Source: Citreicoccus inhibens
Lineage (GTDB): Bacteria > Myxococcota > Myxococcia > Myxococcales > Myxococcaceae
Direction of reading: 5' to 3'
NCBI RefSeq assembly: GCF_019039035.1
Contig: NZ_JAHNZT010000008.1
Coordinates: 1 to 64,000 of the forward strand
Length of the DNA: 64,000 bases
The notes beneath the pieces are model-generated. The model was not told where the DNA came from, did not search any database, and saw only the letters and a list, made by a program, of their open reading frames with translations. The position numbers were made by a program, and so were the translations under genes. Below are positions 17,230 to 32,200 of this stretch, piece by piece; the first letter of the stretch is position 1; each line of letters starts with the position of its first letter.

Positions 17230-20200
17230 TGTCCGCCTCCCAGGAACTCGCAGGCCGTTCCGGCCACGCAGTCGCCATCATCACAAGTCATGGTGCTGGT
17301 GGCACCACTCACAACGCTCGCAGTACATCGGCCCGCGGAGCCCGGCTTCCAGACGCCCGGCGTGAATGCCCCGCGCAGGCGTGACGCTCCGGCTGATGCG
17401 TCGGGTATCAACCAGGCCCCACCGTCCCAGGCGTCCTGCCCGTCGGCCCAAGAGCCCGCCCCTAGTTCGTGGCACCGGAACGCCCCAGCCGAATCCTGCT
17501 CACACCGTCCCGAGGCGCAGACGAAAGCCGTCGACTCTGGCTCACACCGAGCCCCTACTCCAAGTCGAGCCCTCTGGAGGGTGACGCGCGGAGTGTCACT
17601 GCCTTGGTGCGCACGCCGCACGAAGAGTCGAGCCCCTGTCGACAGCGGGCCCACCGTCTGTGTTCCCGCCATGCAGGCCAGAGGTACCGCGCCGCAGCCA
17701 TCTTGGGCGAAAGCGACATCCGTGGCAGAGAACGTGAGGCTCTCGACCGCTCCGTCGAACGGCAGCGACAGCCAAGCTCCCGCCATGCCGGCGTAGCAGT
17801 TGGGCGAGTCGGCGACGCTTGTCACGGGGACCGACGTTTCGCCCGGCTTCAACGGGATGGGTAGTTCGCAGGAGGCTCCTGATCCCGCCGGCAAGCGCTC
17901 CACCTGTCGGGACGCGATCGCGCGCCCGCCCGAGCTGTCCACGACTTCAACCTCGACGCGCGCCGGACCTGTCGTCGAGGCCGTATAGGGCACCTGAACT
18001 GCTGGCGGCCCAATGGCGTCGAGCCGCCCGCCTGGAATCACGTCCCCATCGACGCGGAACTCCGCCCAGCTGAGCACCAGGTCCCGACTCGACCAAGCGG
18101 CAGACAACGGAATGGGGCGCCCGACGACCAGGTAATCAATCGCATCCAGTGACACCGAGGGCACCGCGGTCGAGGCCCCCACAACTTCAGACAGCGGCGA
18201 CTCCGTCGTGTTCAACGAGGACAGGCCGGGAACTATCGACGGCACGGATGAAACCGCGAGACTTGGTGCGCTGTCGCTCGCCGGAAGCACCGTGTAGGTC
18301 CGAGTCGAACTCAGTGCGCGACCAAGAGGATCCTTCACCTCCAACGCCAACGTGACACTCTGGCCCACCTGCGGCTCGGGGATGCGCAGATCGTAGAACA
18401 ACGGATAGCCGTAGTAGTTGGCATACGGAATATCCTGCGTCGCAACCACCGCACCATCCACCTGCAGCGAGTACACATACGGACCGTAAGGCCAATAGTA
18501 TGAAGTATTGATGCGATTCACGTATGGCAGGGCGCGAAGCTGCGTGGGCAAGCCCCCCGGAGCGGCGGTGAATGCTGGAGGCGGCTCGACGTTGACTGTC
18601 ACCTGAGACCTCGCCATCCGTCCGGTCCCATCCACGAGTTCCGCTGACAGCGTCTCACTGAGCGCGGTCTCAACCGCTGGCATCCGAATGGCAAGAACTG
18701 TCCAAAGAGTGCCCGGCTGCGGATGCATGACGCCTAGCAACCGAGAGCCCAGCCGAAGCGCAATCTGAGCAGGAGCAACCAAGTCATTGTGACGTACCGT
18801 GAGTTCTACGAACTGGCCGGAGTGATAGGTCGTCCCATTATAAACATCCACTGTAATGGAAGGGGTGGTGCTCACGACCTGAGCGACTCGGACGCGGGCA
18901 GGTGGTGACATTGCCGCCTTGCCATTCGCGCTTCTCGCAAGAAGCTGCACAGACAGTTCAGTCCCCGGGCTTGCTCGCATAGGCACTTGATGGATGTAGC
19001 GGAGCTCGCGGTCCGAGCTGGTCCCCACGATTTCACCGTCAATCAACAGGTCGAAGCTCTCGACATCGACGCCAGATGCCTCGCCCAAGACAACGAACCT
19101 GTCACCCGGACGCAGTTCCGACCCCGACACAGGTAGCGTGAGACGGACTGATGGCGCAGCGCTCATACGTGGCAACGGGAAGCGCCTCACACCGTGGATT
19201 GCATCAGCTACAACAATGTCCTCACCACTAAGGACCGCATCATCCGCGCGTCCCGCAGGGAACGAGGCCACCAACATCGGGACATCGACCTGCGTGAAGT
19301 CGAATACCTGCACACCCTTGTCTGCCTCACTCAGGACGGCAATGCGGCCATAGAGCCTGGCTCGGACAACAGCCCCTGCAGTAGCCAGCGTCACCCGTTG
19401 GGTCGCAGATGTCTCACCGACAGTCCACGCGGTGACCGTCGTGGCATTGGCCGTCACGGCCAGATCGCCTCGCAGAGCAACCGCACGCACAGCGACTCCG
19501 GGATAGCTCGCCAGCTTGCGCATGCTCCCTGAAGCATCGACGCCCAGCAAGCTCCACCCACCTGCATCATGTGCCACGGCACCGTGAGAATCATCACCCG
19601 CGATGTCAACGGCCCCGCTCGACATCAGCATGGAGGGGACACCCGTTCCATCGGGCAAAGCGAGAGTGGAAATCCTGCCACCATTCATCGCCCAGAACCG
19701 CCCCTTGGAGACCGCGAAGCGCGTGATAGGTCCCATCTGGGCCAACCAGTAGTTTCTGTACCAGCCGCCCATGCTCAAAGACAGTCGACCATCATCTTGC
19801 TCATCGCTCCACTCCACCCTACTTCCGAGCAAGTAATAGAGGTCATTCCCCGTCCGCTCGATCTGGCGGGCCGAATCCCTCGTCAACTGCGAGCGTTCGA
19901 CGAATCGCGTTGGCGAAGAAGCATCGAGGTATCGGAACCCGGCATTGCCCGCCGCAACGACAACGCCTCCTCGATAATCCGTGAGCCCCATCGGAGCGTC
20001 CGAGAACAACATGGCGGCAGACGGGGTGTCTGTCGGCAGCACTGTATCGTGAGTCAGCGTTCGAGCCTCGATTCCCCATCGAGACGCGGTCAGGAGAACT
20101 CCGCTCGAGATCGCGATGTCCGCCCCTTCGAGATGTTCCGATGCCAGAAGCGTTGCAGCAATGGGCTCGCGGACATCCACGATCCGCATGCGCCCATCCG

Positions 20201-23200
20201 CGCACAACACGTACGCCAATCCATTCATGACGCGAAGTGCACGAGGTGTTGCAGGCAGCGGGACCGACGACAAGAACGTTCCGTATCGCAGGGCGTGCAC
20301 TCGAATGGACCGCTCCGTGGCAATCACAACACGACCAAACTCTCGCTCTGCGGCAATGATGTTCTCATTGGGTTCAACCCACGAGGTTGCCCCACTGGCG
20401 CTGTCACTCGCGGTCAACCCTGTGCGGGCAGGAACATACAAACCATTCCCCGACTTCTGCATCGCCCCATCGACCTCCGCCCCCACCAGCACGCCAGTTC
20501 CACCATACGGGTACTTGACGAGTGGATGCTCGAGGTCGGACAAGTCCAACGCCGCGACAGAGTTTGGCGTCACCGTTGACGCATAGACCGCGCCTCCAAA
20601 GGCAGCCACGACTCCGAACTCGTTACCCAAGTGACTCACAACCACAGGCGCAGTCGGCTCGGCTGCATTCACAATGTCCACACCACCGGCGCCATAAGCC
20701 AACACGACTGTGTCACCTGTCACCGCCATCGAGAGCGGCCGGTTCGTCGCCACGAATCGTCCCTGCACGTTCAGGGACACCGGAGCGCCTCGCGTCAGGG
20801 CTCCAACCGTGAACCCCGTCGCCGTCCGGACGTAGACGCGGTCTCCGTGCACCACGAGTTGCTCGGCCCCTTCGAACGAAGATGTGAAGAGCTGTCCTGT
20901 CGCGGAGAGCATTGGGGCAATCACTTCCCATTTCACCGTCTTGTTCGTGACGTTGCCCATCCGGTCGGTCACCGTCACAAACAACTGTAGCGACGTGCCC
21001 ACCGGCGTCGCCTCGGGCACCGTGTAGCGAATCGCCGCTCCTCCTGTCGTGAGCTCTGTGCCCCCCTGAATCAGTCGCTGCTCGACATGCAGCACCCCTC
21101 CCGCGTCAGAGGCCGTCACCATCGCCGTGAGCAGCGAGCCTGCGGCAATGCGACCTTCGGATGGCTCCAGCGCGAGGGACAGACTCGGCTCCGCGGTGTC
21201 ATCCACCACAATGAGAGACAGCGAGACTGGATCAGACTCTCGGCCTTGCAGATCCACTGCCACAGCCTCCACCACGACATCACGAGAACCCGTCCCCGTC
21301 GGCATCAGCAGCGATGCCACGTAGGGGGCGCTCGGCACTCGCTGCTGCTCGACATGGCCCACCCGGAAACGGACTTCACGGACCGTAGCCGGCGACGTCG
21401 TGGCCAGCACGCTCACGCGCGCCCCCTCCAGAATGGGACCCGTCCCCTGCCGCGCCAAGGCCGTCACCTGAGGCACCGGCGCCGGCGTCACATCGTCCAT
21501 GACCGGGAGCTGAGCCTGGACAACCGGGCCTCTGCGCCCCTGAGCATCGATGGCCACTGCCGTCACCGTAACGGACGTGCTCGAGGTGACCACCGGAGCC
21601 CGCATGACACCCGCCCAAGTGGGCGCAGTGAACGTGACCGGCGATTGGCCCGAGACCGTCACTTCGACCGCTGCCACTCGTGCCGGCTCCTTCGCCATGG
21701 GGCGAACCTGGAACTCCGTCCCCTCCAGGACCGAGCCGGGCAGCCCCAACCCCAACAGCACGGGCCCCACGCCATCATCCAGCAAGGACACGGTCCGCTG
21801 CGCGGTCACCCCATTCCCCGCCAGGTCACGAACGCGCAGCGTGAGCTGCGTGGAGGTTCCCAGCCGAGGCAGATCCACCGTGCTCGGCAGACGGCTGTCG
21901 AGCACCTCGATGACTCGCCCGTCGACGAGCAGCTCCGCCGTGTACGCATTGAGAGGATCAACCTCATCCGCCCAGGTCGTAGACAACGCAAGCCGTGCCC
22001 CGGGTGCAGCCGTGCTCGCTGTCGACAGCGTGAGCTGCGGCAAGCCCGGTCCTCGCGCCAATCCCAGACGAGACACCGTCTCCCCGCGAGCTGCGAACAC
22101 CGTTCCGCCCATGGCCACCGCCCGCCCCCGAACCTCTGAGTACCGGCCAGCGACACGTGGCGCAGAGCGAGCATCCAGCACCGTCAGGCCCGTATCCGTG
22201 CCCACCAACAACCACGGGCCCAGTGCCGTCACCGAGACAGCCGGCGTCGGCAGGCCCTTCTCTCCTGAAGGCGTCAAGCCATTCCCGCTCCAGGTGAAAC
22301 ACTTCACCAAGGCGCCCGCGACACACACTCGGTCAGCGCCCAGCGCCGTCACCACGACCGCGCCCGTCGCATCAACCGAGGCGACCACCTCAGGCGCCGG
22401 AGGTACCGACAGGTCAACCACGGCGACTTCTCCCCCCGCCAGGACATACAGCCGCTCGCCCTGCGCGGAGATCCCCTTCACGGCTCCCAGTATGAGGCGC
22501 GCCTGCAAAGCGCCCACGGCATCGCGAACTTCGATTCCCTCGTCCGTACCCACGAGCCAGCCACCCCGGAAGGCGGCCAACGCGGAAGGCTCGCGGCGCA
22601 GCGGAATCCGGACCACCGTCGACAGGTCGGGCGGTAGCAAGGCCAGCTCACCAGCTCCCGCGACCCGCAGCGCCACCGCGACCTGGTCTCCTCGCGTCGC
22701 CAGGACCCCACTGTCGCCCTCGAGCGTCCGAGCCACGAGCAGGGCCCCATCCACACGCGCATGCCCCTCGATGCGGCTGCGCCCACCGCCGTCATCGCGC
22801 AGGACCCACAGGTGCTCGCCCATGAGCGACAGGTCCGAAACCGACGCAGGTCCTTCCAACGGGAGTTGCACGGCGGTGCCCGCCGCGAACACAGCCAATG
22901 CGCCTGTCGACTCGGCGGTCGCCGTTCCTCCCAGACCCGATGCCTCGGCGGACACTCGAACGCTCGCGCCCTCGGGGCCCAGCGGCAGCACGGCGCGGCC
23001 CGAGGAGTCTGCGATGTCGGAGCCAGCCACCTGGACATGCGGTGTGAGGCTGGCCCCCGTGGTCGCGGATGCGACTACGGAAACCTGTGAACCTCCTGCG
23101 AACACCGGCCCTTCGGGGTCAGCCGTCAGGGTCACCACCGGCGCCGTCGTTCCACTGTCACGCACGCGGATCTGCAGCGTCGCGGGGGCGCTCTCCACGC

Positions 23201-26200
23201 CCCCCTGGTCCTCAACCACCGCCCGCAACATGGCGGAACCGCCCGCGGCGCCAACCGTGGGAGCCACGAAGGTGTAGCTCCACGGTGGCTGGGTGAGGAC
23301 GACCTCGTTCGTATCCATGGACAGCCTCACGCGGCGGATCCCCGCGGGGGCGACCGGATACAATGACACCGCCACCGGACTCCCCTCCACGAACTCGGTC
23401 CCCATCCCCGGACTGGAGAAGGCGACGTACATGGGCGCCGTGCTCGGCTCGATCGTGAGTCGCGAGGTCGTCGTGCCGATGTTGCCGCGCTCATCCCGCG
23501 CGCTCACCGTCACCACCACGTTCCTGTCCGCAGTGACGACCGGCGCGTGCCACCGAGCAATCCACGGCGAGCTCGTCAGCGTTGCCACCGCCACGCCATC
23601 GATCTCGAAGCGCACCGAGCGCACCGGGTTGGTATCCGTGGCGTTGACGCGCAGGTCCAGCATCGTGCCTGACACCACGCGCGTGCCATCCGCCGGCGAC
23701 AGCACCGACACCACGGGAGGCGTGAAATCCGGCATCACGGTGAGCGCCACCGGAACGGCGCTGCCCGTCAGGCCACCTTCGTCCGTCGCCGACGCGGTCA
23801 GCACGTGAGCCTCCGCGCCCGACACCATCCGGGGCATGCGCACGCGATGTGTCAGCGTTCCGCGCTCTGTCGTCAGCGACGTATCACGCGTGAGGGATGC
23901 ACCGTCCAGGCGAAGCTCCATCGCGCTGAGCTTCGTGTTGTCCGTGGCGGAGACGGCGACATCCAGCGTCGCGCCCTCCTCAATCGTCAGCGCCGCAACC
24001 GAGGGTTGGGTGAATGTCACCGTCGGCGGGACGTCGTTGACGATTTGCACCGTCACCTGCACCTCGGTTGAGTTTCCGGCCCCGTCTTCTGCGCGCGCGA
24101 GCAACTGCGACGTCTTGCCCACCTTGTCAGGCGACCACGTGTACGCGAAGACACCGTTGCTCCCGACCAGAGGCACGCCATCCACGGTCAAGGCCCTCGG
24201 GCCCACGATGCCGGAGTCGTCCGTCACTCGAACCTCGAGCAGCCATTCGATCTGGGCCGTGAACAGCTCGCCCATCTCGACGGGCCGACCTGAGTTCTTC
24301 ACGACCAAGGTCACCATCGGGCTGGTGACGTCCACCGTTCGGAACGACGTGGTGCCCCCCTGGGTGATGGCGTTCCCCTTCAAGTCTCGGACGCCCTGCA
24401 CACTCAGCACGTACTGCGTGGTGGACAGCAGCGAGACCGAGGGCATCAGGGTCAGTCCCATGCCATCCGCGGTCATGGACACGGTCGCCGGCTCGGCAAT
24501 CGTTCCACGCCACAACTTCGCCTGAGCGACGCTCGCCGCGTCGATGGGCTCATCGAACCGGACCGTGAACCGGCTGGTGAGAGGCAGGTTCTGCCCACCC
24601 ACGACCTCCGCAGGCGCCCAAGCCACCACCAGCGGGGGCCGCATATCCGTGCGCTCCACGGAACCCACCAACTCCACCGTGGGTCCCCCCGGCTGAACGA
24701 GCTTGATCGTGACGGCCCCCAGCGGCCCCTCTGGCACGAACAGGCGCAGCTCAGTCGGGCTCACTGCGTTGCTCGGCACCTGACCGCCGTCCACCGTGAC
24801 CACGATGCCGCGCGTGAAACCCGTTCCCGTCAGGGTCACCCAACCGCCTTGCTGGGCGACCTTCGACGGAGCCACCGCCGTCACCGACAGTGGCGCGACA
24901 TAGACGAAGCCACCCTCCACGAGCACCCGGTCGCCAGCCGCCGAGCGCAACTCCACCGTCACAGGTCCCGCTCCCGCTGCCGCCGGGGCGCGCACCCGCA
25001 CCAGCGATGCGGTCGCAGGTTGGAGCAGCACGGCGGGCACACCACCGAAGCGCACGTCTGACACAGCGTCGAGCCGCATCCCCGTGATATCCACCAGGAC
25101 GCCTCCCGCCACGTCACCATGATCCGGCGTCAGAGAGGCCACCTGCATCCGAGTCTCGGCCGCGCTGCCCAGAACCGAGTAGCGCCACGGGGCCGCCAGC
25201 ACGCCGCCCCGAACATCGGTGGGCGCGAGCGTCGCTTCGACCGTGTAGCGCTGGCCCACTGCAAGCGACGGGGACGGCTTGAAGCCACGCGTGAAGCCCG
25301 AGTTCGCCGCAGTGCCCGCCACGGGCACATTCCCAAGGTAGGACTTGACGAGCACGTAGCTCGCCTCGGCCTGCGCCTGGGAAAGCAACGGCGACACCGT
25401 CACGGAGCTCAAGCCCTCCGCAGGCACCTCACCTCCGGGCGAAGGCTGGGTCCCCACCGTCACGGGATACGGCAGGTGGTACACCTCCATGCGCGTGGCG
25501 TTCGCCGCCACCGCCACGCCCGCCACCACCGCGACGTGCTGGCCCGCGAAGTCGAGCGCGGGCGCCCACGTGCGCTCCACCAGTCCATTCGTGGTGTCCA
25601 CCCACGACAAGCGCTGGCGGCCCCCCACCCAGGCCCACGGCCCGAACAGCGACACCGACAACGCGTCATTCCCCGCGGAGCCCGAATCCCACGTCCCCAC
25701 CAGTTCGGGAGCGTCCAACTCGGTCGCGTCGACCAGGCGCGCGCCCACTCCCAAGCCCAGCAACAATCGGTTGCCATCCGCCGCCATCGAGTGGGCTGGC
25801 GCAGGCAGTCCATCCAACTGGCCCAGAAGCTCCAACTGGGCATCATCGAAGCTGCGAATCTCGAGACGAGACATCGTGCCGTCATCGACGAGGATGGCCA
25901 AGCCCCCGCGGATCCGCTCCATCGCGCGGATGTTTCCCCCAAACACATAGGCACGCGCGACCACGCGGAACACACCGTCCACGCGTCCCAACAGCGCCAG
26001 CTCATTGCCGCCCCCCATGGCCACGTAGGCCGCGCCAGGCGTGGCGACAATGGCCGTGGGCGTCACATCGGCCGGAGACAGGAAGATGCTCTCCTGCTTC
26101 TGCGGCACACACGGCACGCGGGGACCCATTCCACACGAGCCCAGCGTGTAACGAACCACCACGCCTGCGCCCGCCAGGAAGGCCTCGTCCCCACTCACAC

Positions 26201-29200
26201 GCAGGGCCGTGGCTTGGGGCACTCCCGAGACCGCGCCCAATTCGTACGGCACCTCCGCCACGGACAAGTCCAGCGCCGAGAGCTGCCCCGCATTCGCGAC
26301 GAGCAAGGCATTGCCCACCCGAGCCATGGCCTCGGCGCCCACGCCAAAGGGGCCACGAGGCTGGAGCGTGAACATGAACGCGCCGTTCCACGATGCCCCC
26401 ACTGGACCTGCCGGCGCTGGCGTTGCGATCCGCACCTCCGCGGCGCCCGTGATTCCATCCGGCACCCGCACCTGCAATGTGGTCGCGGACAGCAGCCGAA
26501 CCTCGGTGGCCGGCAGGCCCCCGAACGTCACCAGCGAATCCGAGAACAAGCCCTGGCCCGTCAATGTGACGTACGCTTGGCTGTTGAAGGGGGCGGAGGC
26601 CGGCGACACGCCCGCGAGGACCGGCGCGACCAGATAGCGATACGCCCCGAGCTTCACATCCGACAGCCCACCCACGTTCTCCACGCGGACCGCTGCGGGC
26701 CCCGCCACCCCCGGAGGCACCTTCACCGTGATGGAGCGCCCATCCGGAGCCACGGTCCTCTGCAGGACCGGGGTCCCCCCGATGCTCACCAGACAGCCGT
26801 CCACGAACTGCTCACCCTGAATGAGGACGGTGTCCCCGCCTGCCTCCAGGCCGTATCCCGGAGTCACTCCGGTGATGAGCGGACGCTCGGCGCTCGCGGT
26901 GGAGGCCGTGCTGAAGCGGATCTCCACATCCACCCCGAGCTTGCCGCCCGCCAGGTCCGAGAGGTCCTTCCCCACATGCAAGCGGTAGCGCGTGCCGCTG
27001 AGGAGCGGCGCATAGGGCTCGAGGAGAAGCTCCGCGCCCTCCGTTGTCGAGACCGCACGCCGCGCAACCCGGACCGGCGTCGCCACGCCGTCCTCCGAGA
27101 CGAGCGTGACGGCCCCCGCGGTGTTCATGTCCGGGAACGCCGTCAGACGCAGACGCATCGGAGTCCCTACCGCCACCCGCTCGCCTTGCGCTGGGGTCGA
27201 CCCCACCAACTCCAGGTGGTCCATCGCCACCGCGGCCAGGGCACCCGCCAGGACACCCAGGCGCGACGCCTCCTTCTGGAGCGGCAGCTCCACGGCCTGG
27301 CCCGCGACGTCCAGGAACATGGTGCCCACGAGCAGATGGTCATCCGCGAAAGCCAGGGTCCTCGCATCCCCCACGACCCACGCCCGCTCCAGCGCAGTCG
27401 GAGACTGCCCCACGGGAACCGCGAAGCGCTGGACCTTCCCACCGCCCGCAGCGACATAAGCCACGCCGCCGCTCACCCACGTCTGCTCGGCGGACATCCA
27501 AGTACGGCCCTGGGGGTCGCTCAGCACCAGACTCCCCGCTGGGGCCGGATTCAGCGGGTCCGCCATCTCCACGATCGCCACCTGCCGCACACGACCCAGC
27601 GAGGCGAAGGCGCGTGAACCGTTCACCGTGATGTGACGCGCGGGCGCGGACAGAGGGAACCCTGTCCCCACTTCCGGCAGATCGCCTCGGGTCGCATCCA
27701 GAACATGCAGCCGTGGCGCCGCCGCGTTTCCGTCCGCGACCAGCAGATAGGTGCCATGGAGCGCGAGCGCCGTAGCGCCTCCGACCACCGCCCGCTTGCC
27801 CACTGGCAAGGGCGCCTCGGTCTCGCCGAGCCGATACTGAGACACGCCCGCCGCGTCCGCGACGAACAAGAGCCGGTCCTGGACCACCACATCCATCGCC
27901 GCGCCGGTCGTCACGATGGCCGGCTGCTCCACCGGTGCCGCGGGCAGCGAGACATTCCAGCGCTTGAGGCCCGCTGCCCCCGCCGCCATGTAAAGCATGC
28001 TGCCCGTCATCGCGAGCCGCCGCCCACCTCCCGCCGCAGGGAAGCGCAGCGTCTTCTCTTCACGCAGCGAGGGCAACTCATTCAGTCGAGCGATGAGCAA
28101 CCCACCCTCATCCGTGGCGCGAGAGGCCTCGTAGACCGTCCCATCCTCTCCCACGATGGGCGATTCCCCCCCCAGCGCCGCGTATGCAACACCGTTGTCC
28201 ACCAGGACGTGCGCCACGGGCAGCGTAGGTAGCCGCGCCACTGCACCCGCGCCGTACAAGAAGGACTGCGGCAGCGCGAACGACTGCCCCACCACGGACA
28301 CCGAGACGTCCACCAATCCCGCCGTGTGCGGAGGCACTCGCGCCACCGCCTGCTCCATCGACAGCACGCGCACTTCGAACGAAGGGGTATCGCCAAACGA
28401 GACGGACATGCCCGGCTGGAACCCCTTGCCCGTGAGCGTGACCCCAACACCGCCCTGCTGCGGCGACTGCGTCGGCGCCACCACGAGCAAGCGCAGCGGG
28501 TCTCGGTACAAGAAGCCACCCAGCCGAGAAGCGCTCAAGCCAGACGGCCCGTCGATGACCTCCACCCGCGCGGGGCCAGCCGCGGCGCCAAGCGACGGGG
28601 GCACTGTCACGGACAGGGTGTCCGCGGCAATCCACGCAACTGTGGCCTCCTGGCCGCCCACCAAGACGCGTGTCCCAGGCGTGGTGCCCTGGGCGGGGCG
28701 GAAGCCCGCCCCAGTCATTCGGACCACCGTATTCGCGTTCGCCAATCCCGAGGCGGGCGTCAACGAGCCCAACACAGGCTGGAGCGCGCCTGCGGGTGCG
28801 AGCGTGAAATGCACCGACACCGGCACAGCCAGCGGCCGCGTGTCGAAGGCGCGCACGCCCGACGTCACGGAGACCTGCAACTCGTCACCTTCTGCGAGGG
28901 TCCCCGGCTGCGGGGTGAACATCACAGTGGATCCCCGCACCGCGTAGACCTTCTCGAGCGTTCCCGAGACGTCGCGCCACGCGCCCCCATGTCGAGCACG
29001 CACGAAGAACGTGGAGCTCGTCACCGAGTCCTCTGCCACCGGCAACGTGAACCGGACCTGAATGGGAGTTCCCACCGGGACGACGGCGCCCTCCGCGGGA
29101 GTCACATCCACAGCCAGCAGATCCGTGGGAGGCACCTCGATGATGGTCGAGCTTCCAGATGTCGCCGCGAACAGCGAGCCGCCCACCTCCGTCAAGCCAG

Positions 29201-32200
29201 TCACTGGCGCCCCCAGGTCCGTTGCCTGGAGCAACCGAGGATGGCCTTCGTCACTCAAATCGAAGACATGCACCTTCGTCCCGACCGTGACGAAGGCTTG
29301 CCCGCCGCGGACCAGCAGGCGACTCGCAACGAGCTGCTCATAGCTTCTCGTTCCGCTCAGCACGGTCGCGCTGCCCAAGCGCGCTCCCTGTCGGTCGTAC
29401 ACCGTCAGCGACAAACCCGCGCCCGTGCCGTTCACCACTTGCGAGGTGAGCGCGTAGAGGCGGCCAGGGCCGACGTCGAGCGCCAGAGCATCCGCGTCCA
29501 GCGGGACCGAGGTCGGCGTGGACAACCGGGGCCCGCTCGCCTGGAAGACCTGGATGGCGCCCGGGGCCGCCTGCGGGTCCGTCACGCTGACGAAAACCTC
29601 CGGCCCCACCACGCGCACACCTGTCGCCCATCCGAACGTGGTCGCGTGATCCGCCACGAAGGGGAACGCGGGCTCGGAGACATCCACCACCGATAGGCCC
29701 AGCGCATCCGTCGCCAGGAACGCGACCGAGCCCGACACATCGAGGCCTCGCACCGACGTCTCGGTGAGCACCCCACCCAGCCGCAAGGGACGCTCCTCGA
29801 CCTTCACGTCGAAGATCTCCAGCCCTGCGAGCCCCGGCGTCGACACGCCCGCGTACAGCGTATCCCCGCGCAGGCGAATCTCCGAGGCCACACGCGGCGG
29901 GAAGCCCGGCAGGGACAGCGAGGTCCCCACCGGCATGTCGTACGAGAAGAGGCCCACCTGGACAGGCGCCTCGTCGGGCCGCTGAACCTTCACAGGCACG
30001 AGCGCCGCACCGTCCACCGCGGGCGTCGTGAAACGCAACGCCGACAGGTCTCGGATGTCCACGTCCACCGCGGGCGCGTCACCGACAAACACCTTCGTCC
30101 CAGGAGCCAGCGCGCGCGCGCCGGACAGAGCCAGCGTCACCCGGGTGCCACCCTCCACCGGGCCATGGTCCGGCGTCAGCGTCACGGGGGCTCCCGCGAG
30201 CGAGTCCAGGTACAGCACCGCGGACGGCAGCGTGCCCGTGGGCCCGCCCCTGTTCTCAACGGTCAGGTCCGCCGGCCCCGCGAGCGTTGCCCCGGGCACC
30301 GTCACGCGCAGCTCCGTATCGGACAGTACCTCGAAGGTCGCGGACGCGCCGCCGACCATGACTCGAGCCGTACCCGTGAAGCCCGCTCCCGTCACGGTGA
30401 GGAGCGTGCCGCCCGCGAGGTCAGCCGTGGACCGAGAGACCGCCAGCGGCTTCGGCACATGGCTGTTCGCCGCCGCGGTCCGGAAGTCCAGTCGGAACGG
30501 GACAAGCAATGCCCCCCCGCGCTGGTCCGTCACGGTGGAGTCCACGGACAGGTGGTAGTCCCGACCCGGGCTCAACGCGCCGCCCGCGCGCACAGTGAGC
30601 ACCGCGTCCGAGACCTCCAACGTCACCGGCACGTCCTCGTCGCCCGGACCCACCAGTCGCACGTTGCGCGACGTCACTCCCGAGGTCGCCATCGCCCGAT
30701 TGAACTGCACCGTCAGCACCACGCTCTCGGGCGGCACCGCAGCCTGTCGCTCCGGGGCAAAGCCCGTCACGAACAGGAACGGCACGGACAGCTCAGACAC
30801 ACGGTCACGACTGGCCAGCAGCAAGCGGTCCTGTACGGACACCACGTCCCAGGCACGCTCCACGTTGCCACCGCTCACGAGCTGCGGATTGGTGGGGTCC
30901 GATACATCCACCAGCACCACGCCACCTTCGGCCGATGCCACGAAGAGCATGTCGCCCAAGAGCCGCAGGCGCTGCGGGTGCCCTGGCGCATTCGAGAGCT
31001 TCGAATCGAACGGAATGGACGCATTCGGAAGCAGCACGGGCACCGAGGGATCCGCCACGTTCACGAACAACAGGCCGAAGTCCGCAGCGGCCACGATGGC
31101 CACGCCTCGCACCACGACCACATCCGTGAGGATGTAGGGGAGCGGGAGCTGTCCCACCACCCCCGCCCCAGGCCGCGCTGAGCCATAGACGAGCAACTGC
31201 CCCGTCGACGCCCAGCCCACATGGGGCAGAGCCTGATCTCCCGCGCCATGCCCCGTCAGCGAAGTCTCCGGAGGCGGAGGCAGATCGCGCGGATCACCGG
31301 AGTCCGGCGGGCAGTAGTAGAGCCCCTCGTGCGAGCCCGTCACCACGAAGGCACGCCCCTCCGCGACGGTCGCGCCGAAGACATCCGGGAGTTCCCCCAA
31401 TGAACCGAGGAGCACCGGATCCTGCGGGACGCGCGCATCAAAGAGCGCGACGGAACCCGCCTCTCCGTATGCGCGCAGCGAGCCAGGACACTGCTCGTTC
31501 ATGAGCTTGTGCAACTCCGTGCCAAGCACCCACGCCCCCGTCGGCGTGGGGAGCACGCGAGTGGCCAGCATCGTCTCGCCGCTCCCGCGTCCGTTGAGCG
31601 CGGCTCGCCCCAGCAGCGGCAGGCTCCGCGTGTCCGTCGCGTCGAGTACCGTCAAGCCACTCTGGCCGTTGGCCACGTACAGCCGGCCATCGCGGGCCGC
31701 GACATCCAGCGAGTCCGGCATGACTTCGATGTCCGGCAGCGCGGTGTCGTTCACGTAGCGCATGCGCACCGCGAAGTAGCGGTCAACCAGCACATCCGGC
31801 GGATCCACCACCTGAGCGGCAGACGTGCGCGGAGCCCCGGGCCGCGTCGCATCCAGCACGAAGGCGCGGTACGACTCCGGAATCGTCCCCTGCTTCGTGA
31901 TGGGGCCGACGTAGTCCTGCGCGAAGCGGTTCCCGTTACCACTGGCACCAGCCGCAACGAACACCTGCAACGGCTGGGCGGGATTGGCCACCAGCGCCTG
32001 GGGCGCGGTGGCCACCGTGCGCTCCTCTCCGGAGAAGGGCAAGCCGTAGCCCATCTTGCTCGCCGCGCTGGCGCGAGACATCCCATCGGGCGCCACCACC
32101 GCCACCTCGGCGGCACCGAAAGAACCCGCCGGAGCCACCGCCGTCAGCGTGTGGAAGGACGTCACCTGGACGTCCGACGCGGGCAGCCCTCGCACCAGCA

